Notes: a model not told the origin generated them from the letters alone. Shown: positions 53,502-62,589, numbered from the stretch's first letter. The stretch: 64,000 bases of DNA from Candidatus Desulfosporosinus nitrosoreducens (GCF_030954495.1 NZ_JAVHUW010000065.1:1-64000), one strand, 5' to 3'. Made by a program: numbers and translations.

Positions 53502-54265
53502 GTAAGGCAAAGATGCCAAAGTTACAATGTGTTGGTGTGAGCAAGATTTTCGGTGAAGGGGCAAGGAGAAATCACGTTCTTGATTCCGTCGATCTGGAAG
53601 TGAAAGAGGACGAGTTTTTAGTTGTTCTTGGCCCCGGACAATCTGGTAAATCAACACTTTTAAAAATCTTAGCCGGTTTGGAAAAACCGACTTCCGGAAA
53701 AGTTTATTTGGACGGCAAGGAGGTCACCGGGCCTGGGCCGGATCGGGGTCTGGTCTTCCAGAAATACACGTTGTTTCCCTGGAAGACGGTTTTGGGAAAT
53801 GTAGCAATGGGACCTAAACTTTGTAGGCATTCTAAAAAAGAGGCAATTGAAATAGCAATGCATTACATTGACCTAGTGGGTTTAAAAGGATTTGAAAAAT
53901 CTTATCCTCACCAATTAAGCGGTGGAATGAAGCAACGTGTTGGGATTGCGAGAGCATATGCTAATCGCCCCAAAATAATGCTGTTGGACGAACCTTTTGG
54001 CCAGCTCGATGCTCAAACACGCATTTTGATGGAACAAGAAACAGTACGTATTTGGGAAAAAGAAAAAAGAACGGTCATATTTGTAACCAACAATATTGAA
54101 GAGGCGATTTTTTTAGGCGATAGAATAATTTCATTAGAGGGAAAACTGCCTGGTCGTATGAAAACAATTTATGATGTCAATCTTCCAAGACCCAGGTTAT
54201 ACACGGAACTGGAATTTCTGAAGTTGCGAAATACGATCACCAATGAAACCGCTTTGCTGCTTTAA
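53480..54265 (+). CDS. ABC transporter ATP-binding protein (SsuB/TauB type), canonical
   Basis: 261 aa from TTG 53480 (AAAGGTGGG 8 nt upstream); the track-like GTG at 53468 overlaps that SD. Walker A GPGQSGKST, Q-loop VFQKYTLFPWKTV, normal signature LSGGM (146-150), Walker B IMLLDEPFG. The H-loop reads VTNN instead of VTHN, so the switch histidine is missing here but present in the other ATPase. The two NBDs therefore complement each other. Confidence 0.92.
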   Translation: MENRAEVSKAKMPKLQCVGVSKIFGEGARRNHVLDSVDLEVKEDEFLVVLGPGQSGKSTLLKILAGLEKPTSGKVYLDGKEVTGPGPDRGLVFQKYTLFPWKTVLGNVAMGPKLCRHSKKEAIEIAMHYIDLVGLKGFEKSYPHQLSGGMKQRVGIARAYANRPKIMLLDEPFGQLDAQTRILMEQETVRIWEKEKRTVIFVTNNIEEAIFLGDRIISLEGKLPGRMKTIYDVNLPRPRLYTELEFLKLRNTITNETALLL

Positions 54266-54273
54266 AACTCAAT

Positions 54274-54413
54274 GACAGATGTAGGAAATGAGAAAAGCCT
54301 ACATCTGTCTGTCGTAGACAGGCAGCTGACCAATAAGTTACATATTTGAATAGGACTAAAAGGGGTGTCACGGAAATTTAAATGAATTTCTGTGAGAGTC
54401 CTTTCTTTATGAA
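54274..54413 (+). terminator. Two hairpins after the importer operon
   Basis: First a perfect 12-bp stem GACAGATGTAGG / CCTACATCTGTC (54274-54309), then a longer hairpin (54358-54408) AAAGGGGTGTCACGGAAATT / AATTTC..GTGA..CCTTT followed by CTTTAT, close in sequence to the one after clpC. Confidence 0.7.
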
Positions 54414-54519
54414 ATTATAGACTTGCTTTTCAGGGCGGATAAGATTCTGGCGGAAGGCTTAAGTAACTCAATAGGCAACAACTCCACTGAGAAACAAGGA
54501 TCAGAGGAAGGTGTATATT

Positions 54520-56565
54520 ATGGGAAAAATAAGGATAAACGGTATTAACCAAAAAATTATAGTTGCAATCTCATCTATAGCAATTATTGTTTTTTTAATT
54601 GTAGGCTTTGTTTTTATGAATTATTCCCAAAGTATTATATTGGATGCGACGAACCAAAAACTTTCATTGGAGTCAAGGGCAACAGCTAATCAGCTTAATG
54701 AATTATTATCAGGATACTCCGTACTTGTCAAGCAGATGGCTACTAATCAGGAATTAAAGACTTACATGAGTGAAATACAGAGCAGGGAGGAAGTTAGGAC
54801 AAACCCTTTATATAAGGAGGTTGTCAAGACTTTACAGGAGATTCAAAACACTGATGAAAATAAAAACATTGCTCTTACATGGGTTGCTTTAGATGAGGCC
54901 AGTTATCTGGTTACACAAGATAACTGGGATTGTCCTACTGATTGGGATATTAAGTCAAGGCCATGGTACAACGAGGTTTTCTCTCAAAAAGATGTTGTTT
55001 ATACCGATCCTTATGTGGATAAGGTGACGGGAAAAATGGTTATCAGTGTTATGAAACCGATTTTTGACAACAGTGGGAATAGGTTGGGTGTGGTTGCCGT
55101 TGATGTAACAATAGACCAGATTGCCGTTATGATGAAAAAAGTCAAAGTCGGGAGTTCGGGATATGCTTTTTTGCTGAGTAAAAACGGGGATTTTATATAT
55201 CATCCTGACCCTCAAAAAATATTAAAATTGAATATAAAGGATGTAGACAAGAGTCTCAGTCAAAGGATGATGGCAGGTGAAACTGGCCTAGGCGCCTATA
55301 CTTTTGAAGGGATAAAATATCAAGCCGGATATGCTCCTCTTAGCGGTACGGGTTGGTCCATAGGAGTTGTTATCACAGATAAAGAGTACAGGCAGGATAT
55401 CACACGCATTAATTTTATTATCTTTTTCGTTTGTGGTATCGGTTTAATGCTGATGATTTTTGCCACGTGGTTTATATCTTCTAATATTTCAAAGTCCTTA
55501 AAAGTTGCTGTTGAGCAATGCGATAGAATGGCCAATGGGAATTTTACCGCTACAATGGCTCGAAAGTACACAAACCGTAAAGATGAAATTGGCCACTTGG
55601 CCGAAGCTTTGAATAAAATGACTAATAATTTGAAAGCAGTGATTATAAAAGTTAAAGATGCTTCCGAGCAATTAGCATCTGCAAGCCAAGAATTCTCTGC
55701 TAACGTTGACCACTGGTCCATGGCAGCTAATCAGGTAGCGGCATCTATCACCGACGTAGCGAAAGGTGCGAAGGAACAATTAGTTGCCACCAACGATACC
55801 ACCGCTGTTATGGAACAAATGACTGTAAGAATCCAGCAGGTTGCCGCTAATGCTAACCAGGTAGCAAGACAATCGGTCCAGGTCGACGAAAAAGCCAAAG
55901 ATAGTAGTAAGTCGGTGGACAAAGCTGTTGTGCAGATGGCCAATATTGAAAAGGTTTCTCAGACGGCTGCAGCAGCAATTACAAAAGTAGGAGAGCAGTC
56001 GAAAAGAATAGGACAGATTGTGGATACTATTTCGGATATCGCTGGTCAGACTAATCTTCTGGCGTTGAATGCTGCTATTGAAGCTGCTCGTGCAGGAGAG
56101 CAGGGCAAGGGATTTGCTGTTGTTGCGGAAGAGGTTCGCAAGCTGGCGGAAGGGTCACAAAATGCCGCCAAGCAGATTGCGGAATTAATTGAAGAAACTC
56201 AGAAAGATACCGATCAAGCTGTTACAGAGATGGAAGTTAGTGCCCGGGAAGTGAAACTTGGTACGGAAGTTGTAGCTGGTGTAGGGGGAGCATTTCAGGA
56301 AATCGAAGAACTAGTAACCAAAGTATCTACTCAGGTTGGTGAAATTTCGGAAGCTATCTATCTGATAGTCAACGGTAGCCAGCAAATCGTGGGGTCGGTG
56401 GAGCATATTGACGAGCTGAGTAAGAAAGCTGCCAAGGAAACACAGACGGTATCGGCCGTAACTGAGGAACAATCGGCGTCCATGGAAGAGATCGCTGCCG
56501 CCAGCCATGCCCTTGCCGAGCTTGCCCAAGACCTTCAGGTAGCAGTTAGTACGTTTCAATTATAA
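54520..56565 (+). CDS. Methyl-accepting chemotaxis protein with dCache sensor
   Basis: 681 aa from ATG 54520 (GAGGAAGG 8 nt upstream; GTG 54511 abuts it). TM1 about 10-31, extracellular Cache domain (about 35-285; TDWDIKSRPWYNEV, VYTDPYVDKVTGKMVISVMKP), TM2 about 293-315, HAMP, and a cytoplasmic signalling domain with the conserved tip AGQTNLLALNAAIEAARAGE. The Cache motif set is of the amine/amino-acid-sensing sort in part, so taurine or another amino compound is a possible ligand given the neighbouring importer; inference only. Confidence 0.92.
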   Translation: MGKIRINGINQKIIVAISSIAIIVFLIVGFVFMNYSQSIILDATNQKLSLESRATANQLNELLSGYSVLVKQMATNQELKTYMSEIQSREEVRTNPLYKEVVKTLQEIQNTDENKNIALTWVALDEASYLVTQDNWDCPTDWDIKSRPWYNEVFSQKDVVYTDPYVDKVTGKMVISVMKPIFDNSGNRLGVVAVDVTIDQIAVMMKKVKVGSSGYAFLLSKNGDFIYHPDPQKILKLNIKDVDKSLSQRMMAGETGLGAYTFEGIKYQAGYAPLSGTGWSIGVVITDKEYRQDITRINFIIFFVCGIGLMLMIFATWFISSNISKSLKVAVEQCDRMANGNFTATMARKYTNRKDEIGHLAEALNKMTNNLKAVIIKVKDASEQLASASQEFSANVDHWSMAANQVAASITDVAKGAKEQLVATNDTTAVMEQMTVRIQQVAANANQVARQSVQVDEKAKDSSKSVDKAVVQMANIEKVSQTAAAAITKVGEQSKRIGQIVDTISDIAGQTNLLALNAAIEAARAGEQGKGFAVVAEEVRKLAEGSQNAAKQIAELIEETQKDTDQAVTEMEVSAREVKLGTEVVAGVGGAFQEIEELVTKVSTQVGEISEAIYLIVNGSQQIVGSVEHIDELSKKAAKETQTVSAVTEEQSASMEEIAAASHALAELAQDLQVAVSTFQL

Positions 56566-56642
56566 GTTAGCAACGAATCAGGTTAAATAGTATAAAGAAA
56601 ACTTAAAGTATTAAAAGGGGCAATGAAAGGAGATTAAGTCTT

Positions 56643-57044
56643 ATGCCAATAGACCGTGTTCTGAAGGAAGCGAATCACTGGTCTATACTTATAGTCGATG
56701 ATAATCCTGATATATGCCAACTATTACATGAGACGCTGTCTTATGAAGGCTATACCGTTGCAACAACGGCATCCGGTCAAGATTCTCTTAGAGAATTTCA
56801 GCAAAAGCTACCGGATTTGGTTCTTTTGGACTTAAAGATGCCTAAGATTAATGGTTTTGAAATAGGACAAAAATTTAAGGAGATCAATAAAAATATTAAC
56901 ATAGTCGTTATGTCCGGATATATAAGTCAACAGAATGTTGAAAAAGTAATAGCGAAGGGATTCGTAAACGATATTCTGACTAAGCCTTTCGATTTGGAAG
57001 AGCTTAAAAAGATAGTCCGCAATTTACTAACTTCAACTCCATAG
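56643..57044 (+). CDS. Single-domain response regulator (CheY/Spo0F-like)
   Basis: 133 aa receiver domain: acidic pair in ILIVDDNPD, phospho-acceptor Asp in LVLLDLKMP, and Lys in LTKPFDLEEL. A 13-residue N-terminal lead precedes it. No output domain. 77 bp after the chemoreceptor, so probably co-expressed. It could feed chemotaxis, or, as with Spo0F-type proteins, a phosphorelay; a Spo0E-like phosphatase gene follows. Confidence 0.88.
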   Translation: MPIDRVLKEANHWSILIVDDNPDICQLLHETLSYEGYTVATTASGQDSLREFQQKLPDLVLLDLKMPKINGFEIGQKFKEINKNINIVVMSGYISQQNVEKVIAKGFVNDILTKPFDLEELKKIVRNLLTSTP

Positions 57045-57308
57045 AGGTATCTTTTTCAATTTAATGATTAATTCAAGGCTTTTGACTTCTTTTACAGACC
57101 ACTGACTGCGGTTGATTTAAAGTCTACTCGCGGATGCTCGTTGCCAACATCGCCATGTTTCTTAGGTACCACACTTGCCGTTTGATTAATTGGCAAAAGT
57201 AAAATCAAAAATGACTTGCTTAATTTTCGAGAAATACATGTTTAAATTACAGTAAAAGTGAAGAACTAAAATTAAAATGTACTTAAGCTTGATGGGGAGG
57301 ATTTGTAT

Positions 57309-57494
57309 ATGAGTGAAATCGAAAAACTATTAAAGCAAGTCGAAGAATTGCACCTAAGCATGGTCGAAATTAAAAAAGGAAAATCGATAAAAGATATAGG
57401 GGTCATAACTGAGAGTCAAATATTGGATATTGTTTTGAATAACTACCAGGAAGAATTAATGAAAATTAAAAAACTAGAGGAGCTCGATTTTTAA
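57309..57494 (+). CDS. Spo0E-like aspartyl-phosphate phosphatase
   Basis: 61 aa from ATG 57309 (GGGGAGG 8 nt upstream). Helical hairpin: IEKLLKQVEELHLSMVEIKK, then the SQILDIVLNNYQ helix, matching the Spo0E family SQxLD motif. Members dephosphorylate Spo0A~P and delay sporulation. The 257-bp gap before it shows no gene. Confidence 0.75.
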   Translation: MSEIEKLLKQVEELHLSMVEIKKGKSIKDIGVITESQILDIVLNNYQEELMKIKKLEELDF

Positions 57495-57952
57495 CTTTTT
57501 GCAAGATAAGAGTTTTAGATGATTTTGTAAGGCGGCATACCTTGGGTATACTAACGGCCGGACTGTGAAGAAGTTCACTTAAAGTAAAATCCGGGCGGCT
57601 GTTTGCTATTGCCGGTTATACAGGTGTAGGTAAATCAGCATTAATAAACCTGTTAGAATAGTTTTATGAGATTAATGAAACTGTTAAATAAGTTACATTC
57701 AGATATTTTTTAGTTGAAAAGTAGAAAGAGAGTGGCCGTCTTTTAAAGATCTTGTAAGTAGTTGTTTTATTCGTATTTGCTAGAGTGCAAGCGAGAGAAA
57801 CTCTACGAATATTAGACTGAGGATGGAGATAGCAAAACAGTTGAATAGATTTAGAAGATGTGATATTATTTTACTTATTTTGGGGATTTAGATAATCTGA
57901 TATTTGTCCTTAACTTAACGAACTCTAAGATTGAAAGGAGGTATACATTCTT
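57495..57952. other. 458-bp gap with a P-loop remnant and a hairpin
   Basis: 57569-57661 reads in one frame as GRLFAIAGYTGVGKSALINL and then a stop: a Walker A box with its beta strand but no start, no SD and nothing downstream, probably a remnant of a lost ATPase. 57769-57810 forms a hairpin (ATTCGT..AGAGT / ACTCTACGAAT). Otherwise AT-rich. Confidence 0.45.
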
Positions 57953-58675
57953 ATGGCCCTGGACGCTGAAAGTTCAATACCGTTACATATACAACTTTCG
58001 GAATTGCTAAAAGGGGAAATTCTGCAAGGAACAATTAAAGAGAAAATACCCCCGGAGAGAGTACTCATGGAACTATATTCCGTCAGCAGATCTACAGTAA
58101 GAAGAGCAATTGCGGCGTTGATTAGTGAAGGTATCCTGGAGAGTAGACGTGGCAGTGGAACGTATATATATAACCGTCCTCTTGAAGAGTGGCTTGGAAA
58201 TCTAGTTACATATAATAAGACGATTGATGATTTAGGGATGAAACCGGGTGCTAAATTATTGTCTCAAGGCGTTGTGGCTTCGACTCAAGAATTAAAGGAT
58301 ATAACTCAGATGGACGAGTTGTATCTTATTAACAGATTGCGTTTGGCGGATAATATACCGATAGCTATTGAAACACAATATTATCCAGTGAATATAGGTA
58401 AGCAACTATCAAAGTTTAATTTAGACGAAATCGTTCTTTATGAAGTATTAGAGTCTTCACTGGGGATAAAGCTCTGGGAAGCAGATCAGGTTATCTCGAG
58501 TACTATGCCTACGAAAGAAGAAGCCCAGCTTTTGGATATTCTGGAATGCGAGAGTGTATTGGTCATTGAACGTTCGACATGTGATTATGATGGTAATTTA
58601 GTGGAGTACTTGAGAGGCATTTTTCGCTCAGATATGTATGCATTTCGTATTAAGCTAGGGCGAAACAAATTATAA
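57953..58675 (+). CDS. GntR family regulator, HutC/UTRA type
   Basis: 240 aa. N-terminal winged helix (about 8-75; VLMELYSVSRSTVRRAIAAL, ILESRRGSGTYI) and UTRA ligand domain (about 95-235; ETQYYPVNIGKQL, LVEYLRGIFRSDMYAF). SD GGAGG. It converges on the BMC operon and stands between the taurine block and the BMC genes, so it is a good candidate regulator for either, possibly through the AATTGGTA..TACCAATT dyads; unproven. Confidence 0.92.
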   Translation: MALDAESSIPLHIQLSELLKGEILQGTIKEKIPPERVLMELYSVSRSTVRRAIAALISEGILESRRGSGTYIYNRPLEEWLGNLVTYNKTIDDLGMKPGAKLLSQGVVASTQELKDITQMDELYLINRLRLADNIPIAIETQYYPVNIGKQLSKFNLDEIVLYEVLESSLGIKLWEADQVISSTMPTKEEAQLLDILECESVLVIERSTCDYDGNLVEYLRGIFRSDMYAFRIKLGRNKL

Positions 58676-58749
58676 GTGTCTTAACAAAGCAATCCGTAAA
58701 GGGACGACGATTCACCTGCTCCGGATCTCTTTTCGCGAGGGTATAGTTT

Positions 58750-58779
58750 TAGGGGGGCTGCTCACCGGCAGCCCCCCTA
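58750..58779. terminator. Terminator between GntR and the BMC operon
   Basis: Stem AGGGGGGCTG / CAGCCCCCCT, 8-nt loop, with AATTTT on the plus side and AAAACT on the minus side: a shared terminator for convergent units. Confidence 0.82.
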
Positions 58780-58790
58780 ATTTTCGCGCC

Positions 58791-59426
58791 CTATACAATT
58801 TCTGCAGAGTCATTATTTTTCAGATAGGCAGCGTTCGCTTCATCAGTATCGATATGCATCTCAAGTTTGTAGTTATCGCTGACGCGGACGAGCATTTCGT
58901 TATAGACTAAGCCCCGAGCTCCGGGTACTTTGACGCTAATCCGGTCTTTATCCTTGACGCCGAATCGAGCTGCATCGCTAGGATGCATGTGAATGTGACG
59001 CGCTGCAATAATCGCACCTTCCGGCAGGGTGGTTGATCCATATGGACCCATCAAAGTAAGACTCGCTGATTGGTCTAAATCGCCTGAATCCCGGATTGGA
59101 GCTTTGACCCCCAGTTTTATCCCATCTGAAACGGAGATCTCCACTTGGGTTTTCGGACGAGCCGGACCAAGGATGCGAACATTCTCAAAGATACCTTTTG
59201 GCCCCACGAGCGTTAACTTTTCTTCATAGGCAAACTGCCCCGGCTGCGACAGGTTTTTAAAGATCTTAAACGAATGATTGGCACCGAACAGCCTGTTCAT
59301 ATCCTCTTGCGAAAGGTGAACATGGCGATTCGATATAGCCACCGGAATTTTGTTTGTTCCGGAGTTAGCGCACAATTGTTTTATAACCATTTCTGTGATC
59401 AGGGCAACGAGCTGATTTTTATCCAA
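58791..59426 (-). CDS. pduL: Phosphate propanoyltransferase PduL
   Basis: 211 aa from TTG 59426 (AAAGGTGGG 8 nt upstream). The N-terminus DKNQLVALITEMVIKQL is an amphipathic helix like a BMC encapsulation peptide. Two PduL repeats with zinc ligands in SNRHVHLSQEDM and AARHIHMHPSDAARFG. Converts acyl-CoA and phosphate to acyl-phosphate, recycling CoA inside the compartment. Last gene of the BMC operon. Confidence 0.94.
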   Translation of the reverse strand: MDKNQLVALITEMVIKQLCANSGTNKIPVAISNRHVHLSQEDMNRLFGANHSFKIFKNLSQPGQFAYEEKLTLVGPKGIFENVRILGPARPKTQVEISVSDGIKLGVKAPIRDSGDLDQSASLTLMGPYGSTTLPEGAIIAARHIHMHPSDAARFGVKDKDRISVKVPGARGLVYNEMLVRVSDNYKLEMHIDTDEANAAYLKNNDSAEIV

Positions 59427-59456
59427 GTTTATTCCCACCTTTAAACGCGGCAAAGA

Positions 59457-60905
59457 TTAAGCGAGCTGGAGCTGCTTGAGGACTTGCTTGACAACGTCGG
59501 CAATGTCATCGGATTTTAGATCACAGGAACTTGCATTATTCTTAGAAGCAAAACCTACTTTTTTAATACCATAGGTTAATCTTTTAACATTGATCAAGTG
59601 CTGAGGTCCTAAGTTTTCAGAAATGCTGCTTCCGCCCCATGTTCCGCAGCCTAGAGTTAAAGAAGGCAACAGCCCTGTGGAATATCCGATACCGCCGAGG
59701 GCGGAGGGAGTATTAACCAGAATGCGGTTTACCGGCTTCCTAAGGAACTCCCGAATGATTTGATCATTCTGAGAATGGATCGAGAAGGAGTGTCCGATGC
59801 CACCCAGTTTTAAAAGCTCGATACTGAGAAGACAGGCGTCATGCCAATCATTGACCGTATAGAAGCCTAAAACGGTGGTTAGTTTCTCATAAGACAGAGG
59901 ATAACCTGGTCCGTATCCATCGAGCGGTGCGATCAGAATTTTAATGTCTGCTGGGACGCTGAATCCGGCTTTCTTGGCGATCGTTTGTGGAGTTTGGCCG
60001 ACTAAAGCAGGATACATTCCTCCTTTGGGATTTATCACGACGCTGCCAACTTGTTTAACCTCTTCCGGAGAAAGGAAATAGGCCCCTTGACTCTTTAACT
60101 CTGCGATAATCTCGTCTTTCACGGGCATATCTGCGATGATCGCTTGCTCTGAAGCGCAGATCATTCCGTTGTCAAAGGATTTGCTGGTGATAATGTCAGA
60201 AACGGCTTGTTGGATATCTGCACTTCGTTCAATAAAGGCGGGGACATTGCCCGGTCCTACTCCGAAGGCTGGTTTACCCGCACTATAGGCAGCTTTCACC
60301 ATCGCTGAACCCCCGGTGGCGATAATGACGGAAACGTCGTCATGATGCATAAGTTCCTCGGTTGCCTTTATAGAGGATTTAGAGATACAACCTACGACTC
60401 CGTCAGGAGCTCCGGCTTTTACCGCCGCCTCATTAACAAGTTGGGCAGCGGCGAGACTACATTTCCCAGCGGTGGGATGGGGAGAAAAAATGATCGTATT
60501 GCGTCCCTTAATTGCACAGAGTGCATTGTGAATGACGGTCGAAGTTGGGTTTGTGGTTGGAGTAATACCTGCGATGACGCCAACAGGAACGGCGGCTTTG
60601 ATGACTTTTAATTTAGGGTCTTCACTGATGATTCCTACCGTTTTGATATCTTTAGTTGCTTCATAGACTTCCCTTGAGGCAAATAGATTTTTGATTTTTT
60701 TGTGCTCAACGATTCCGTAATTGGTTTCTTCAACAGCCATCTGAGCAAGGGACTCTGCGTTTTCTTCAACGGCTTCCACGATAGCTACTAAGATATTGTC
60801 AATTTCTTTTTCGTTAAAATTGCCTAAAACCTGTTGGGCTGCCTTCGCCTTTTTAATTAAATCTCGAACATCTTGAATAGAAGCTAAATCATAATCTAAA
60901 GACAC
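59457..60905 (-). CDS. CoA-acylating aldehyde dehydrogenase of the BMC
   Basis: 482 aa, GTG start with AAAGGA 9 nt upstream. PduP/EutE family: VAGITPTTNPTSTVIHNAL, NAD-site GPGNVPAFIERSA and catalytic Cys250 in GMICASEQ. The C-terminal ~17 residues (DIADVVKQVLKQLQLA after a Ser/Asn-rich linker) form an amphipathic helix, the C-terminal encapsulation peptide typical of glycyl-radical-type BMCs, whereas PduP of the B12 type has it at the N-terminus. Converts acetaldehyde or propionaldehyde to acyl-CoA with NADH formation. Confidence 0.92.
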   Translation of the reverse strand: MSLDYDLASIQDVRDLIKKAKAAQQVLGNFNEKEIDNILVAIVEAVEENAESLAQMAVEETNYGIVEHKKIKNLFASREVYEATKDIKTVGIISEDPKLKVIKAAVPVGVIAGITPTTNPTSTVIHNALCAIKGRNTIIFSPHPTAGKCSLAAAQLVNEAAVKAGAPDGVVGCISKSSIKATEELMHHDDVSVIIATGGSAMVKAAYSAGKPAFGVGPGNVPAFIERSADIQQAVSDIITSKSFDNGMICASEQAIIADMPVKDEIIAELKSQGAYFLSPEEVKQVGSVVINPKGGMYPALVGQTPQTIAKKAGFSVPADIKILIAPLDGYGPGYPLSYEKLTTVLGFYTVNDWHDACLLSIELLKLGGIGHSFSIHSQNDQIIREFLRKPVNRILVNTPSALGGIGYSTGLLPSLTLGCGTWGGSSISENLGPQHLINVKRLTYGIKKVGFASKNNASSCDLKSDDIADVVKQVLKQLQLA

Positions 60906-61002
60906 TTAGAATCATTCCTTTCGAGTAATTCGAAAATGGTGGACGGTTTTTCTGGTTAGGTGTTTTTCTTTGTAGTTTTCTTCTTGGCACGCAAACCTTT
61001 GC

Positions 61003-61299
61003 TTACTTTTTTCCCGATTGCTCGCCATCATTAGGAAGAATCATTTCAACATCGGTATGCGGTCTGGGGATAACATGAACAGATTTCAATTCGCCAACAC
61101 GCTCAGCGGCAGCGCCTCCGGCATCTGTAGCCGCTTTAACAGCTCCTACATCCCCACGAACCATGACGGTAACTAAACCGCCGCCGACAAGTACTTTACC
61201 AATCAGATGGACATTAGCCGCCTTGACCATTGCATCGGCCGCCTCGATCGAGCCGATCAGACCTTTAGTTTCAACCATGCCTAATGCGTCTTGTTGCAT
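61003..61299 (-). CDS. BMC-H shell protein, third in tandem
   Basis: 98 aa PduA/EutM-like hexamer. LGMVETKGLIGSIEAADAMV core and RGDVGAVKAATDAG. Its C-terminal tail (LPNDGEQSGKK) is longer and more charged than in its neighbour. Near-identical to the BMC-H at 61338 over the first ~70 residues. Shell proteins form the facets and small pores. Confidence 0.95.
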   Translation of the reverse strand: MQQDALGMVETKGLIGSIEAADAMVKAANVHLIGKVLVGGGLVTVMVRGDVGAVKAATDAGGAAAERVGELKSVHVIPRPHTDVEMILPNDGEQSGKK

Positions 61300-61337
61300 A
61301 ATCTAACTCTCCTTACTATTTATTAATGAAATATTAC

Positions 61338-61610
61338 TTATTCAGAAAGAATCGTTTCAACTTCAGTATGAGGTCTTGGAATAACATGGATGGAAATCAA
61401 TTCGCCAACTCGGTCAGCAGCAGCGGCGCCAGCATCTGTAGCCGCTTTAACGGCTCCGACATCTCCACGAACCATGACGGTGACTAAACCACCACCGACG
61501 AGAGTTTTACCGATTAAGCGAACATTGGCCGCCTTAACCATGGCATCAGCCGCTTCTATGGAGCCAATCAGACCTTTAGTTTCAACCATACCTAATGCAT
61601 CTTGTTGCAT
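61338..61610 (-). CDS. BMC-H shell protein, second in tandem
   Basis: 90 aa. Same MQQDALGMVETKGLIGSIEA start as the third copy, with a short tail (VETILSE). Recent tandem duplication is likely. All three BMC-H have the pore-loop region KVLVGGG/KTLVGGG. Confidence 0.95.
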   Translation of the reverse strand: MQQDALGMVETKGLIGSIEAADAMVKAANVRLIGKTLVGGGLVTVMVRGDVGAVKAATDAGAAAADRVGELISIHVIPRPHTEVETILSE

Positions 61611-61624
61611 TTTAAAAATCCCCC

Positions 61625-61906
61625 TTATTTCTTGCTGTCATTGGGAAGAATCATTTCGACCTCACTATGAGGCCTCGGAATAACGTGGACGGAAATTAAT
61701 TCGCCCACTCGTTGGGCAGCGGCGGCACCAGCATCAGTGGCTGCTTTAACGGCTCCAACATCTCCGCGAACCATGACGGTGACTAAGCCTCCACCGACGA
61801 GGACTTTGCCAATTAAAGTCACGTTAGCAGCTTTAACCATAGCGTCAGACGCTTCGATCGAGCCAATCAGCCCTTTGGTTTCTATCATGCCTAAGGCATT
61901 ATTCAT
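61625..61906 (-). CDS. BMC-H shell protein, first in tandem
   Basis: 93 aa, start MNNALGMIETKGLIGSIEAS. Slightly diverged from the other two (SDAMVKAANVTLIGK), tail LPNDSKK. 15 bp before the second copy. Confidence 0.95.
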   Translation of the reverse strand: MNNALGMIETKGLIGSIEASDAMVKAANVTLIGKVLVGGGLVTVMVRGDVGAVKAATDAGAAAAQRVGELISVHVIPRPHSEVEMILPNDSKK

Positions 61907-61938
61907 GACTAGTTCCTCCCTGAAATAGAATTAAGCTT

Positions 61939-62589
61939 TTACTTACCCAAAGATGACACATAGAGCAATTTGACATTGCTTGACGTTGAGAAGGTGGGGT
62001 TGGTGCCTGCAGGAAGGAAAAGCGTATCCCCTGGCTCACCGAGATACGTCTTGCCGTTCACCTTGCATGCCAAGGTACCCTCGATAATATAATTGAACTC
62101 ATCGTGTTTAATGAGAGTGGAGTAGCTCGACGCTGCAAACGTCATAAAGCCTGCTGAGATAGTTGAACTTTCCCTGGAATTAAACAGCTCTTTTATTTTT
62201 ACATTGCCTGAGGAATCACCGGTGTCATAGTTTTCCAAGACAACGCTGTTTCCTTTGACGAGCCTTAAGCCACAGGAATCGACTTCTTTAACGAGTTGAG
62301 AGGACAGCTTCCAGGGGTTAAGTCTGAACATCACTTCTCCGACAATTTTGGCGATTGTTGCTGGATCAAGGGGAGAAGAGGGTATCTCAACTGGATCAAC
62401 TGGATTACAAGGGCTATTTAGTTCGTTTTGAACAAGCGAAGGCGCTGAGTCCACGATAAACTGGATTCCTTGGTCCCTGGCTGTATCTTTGGCTAACGGG
62501 GTGATAATACTGTCCGTTTGAACCAAGAATGTGGTTTCATGCTTTTCAGTCATCTTTTTCACGTCTGCTGCCGTAATTAAAGTCTTCAA
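61939..62589 (-). CDS. eutQ: EutQ-like cupin protein of the BMC operon
   Basis: 216 aa from TTG 62589 (AAGGAGGTGA about 10 nt upstream; the TTG at 62619 lies before the SD). The N-terminal part (about 1-90, with PLAKDTARDQGI as in EutT/EutQ/CutP-type leads) carries a linker, and the C-terminal half is a cupin (about 125-216; HDEFNYIIEGTLACKVNGKT, GEPGDTLFLPAGT). EutQ of Salmonella has been reported as an acetate-kinase-like enzyme; in that case it would make ATP from the acetyl-phosphate made by PduL. Placement among shell genes supports a BMC role. Confidence 0.82.
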   Translation of the reverse strand: MKTLITAADVKKMTEKHETTFLVQTDSIITPLAKDTARDQGIQFIVDSAPSLVQNELNSPCNPVDPVEIPSSPLDPATIAKIVGEVMFRLNPWKLSSQLVKEVDSCGLRLVKGNSVVLENYDTGDSSGNVKIKELFNSRESSTISAGFMTFAASSYSTLIKHDEFNYIIEGTLACKVNGKTYLGEPGDTLFLPAGTNPTFSTSSNVKLLYVSSLGK

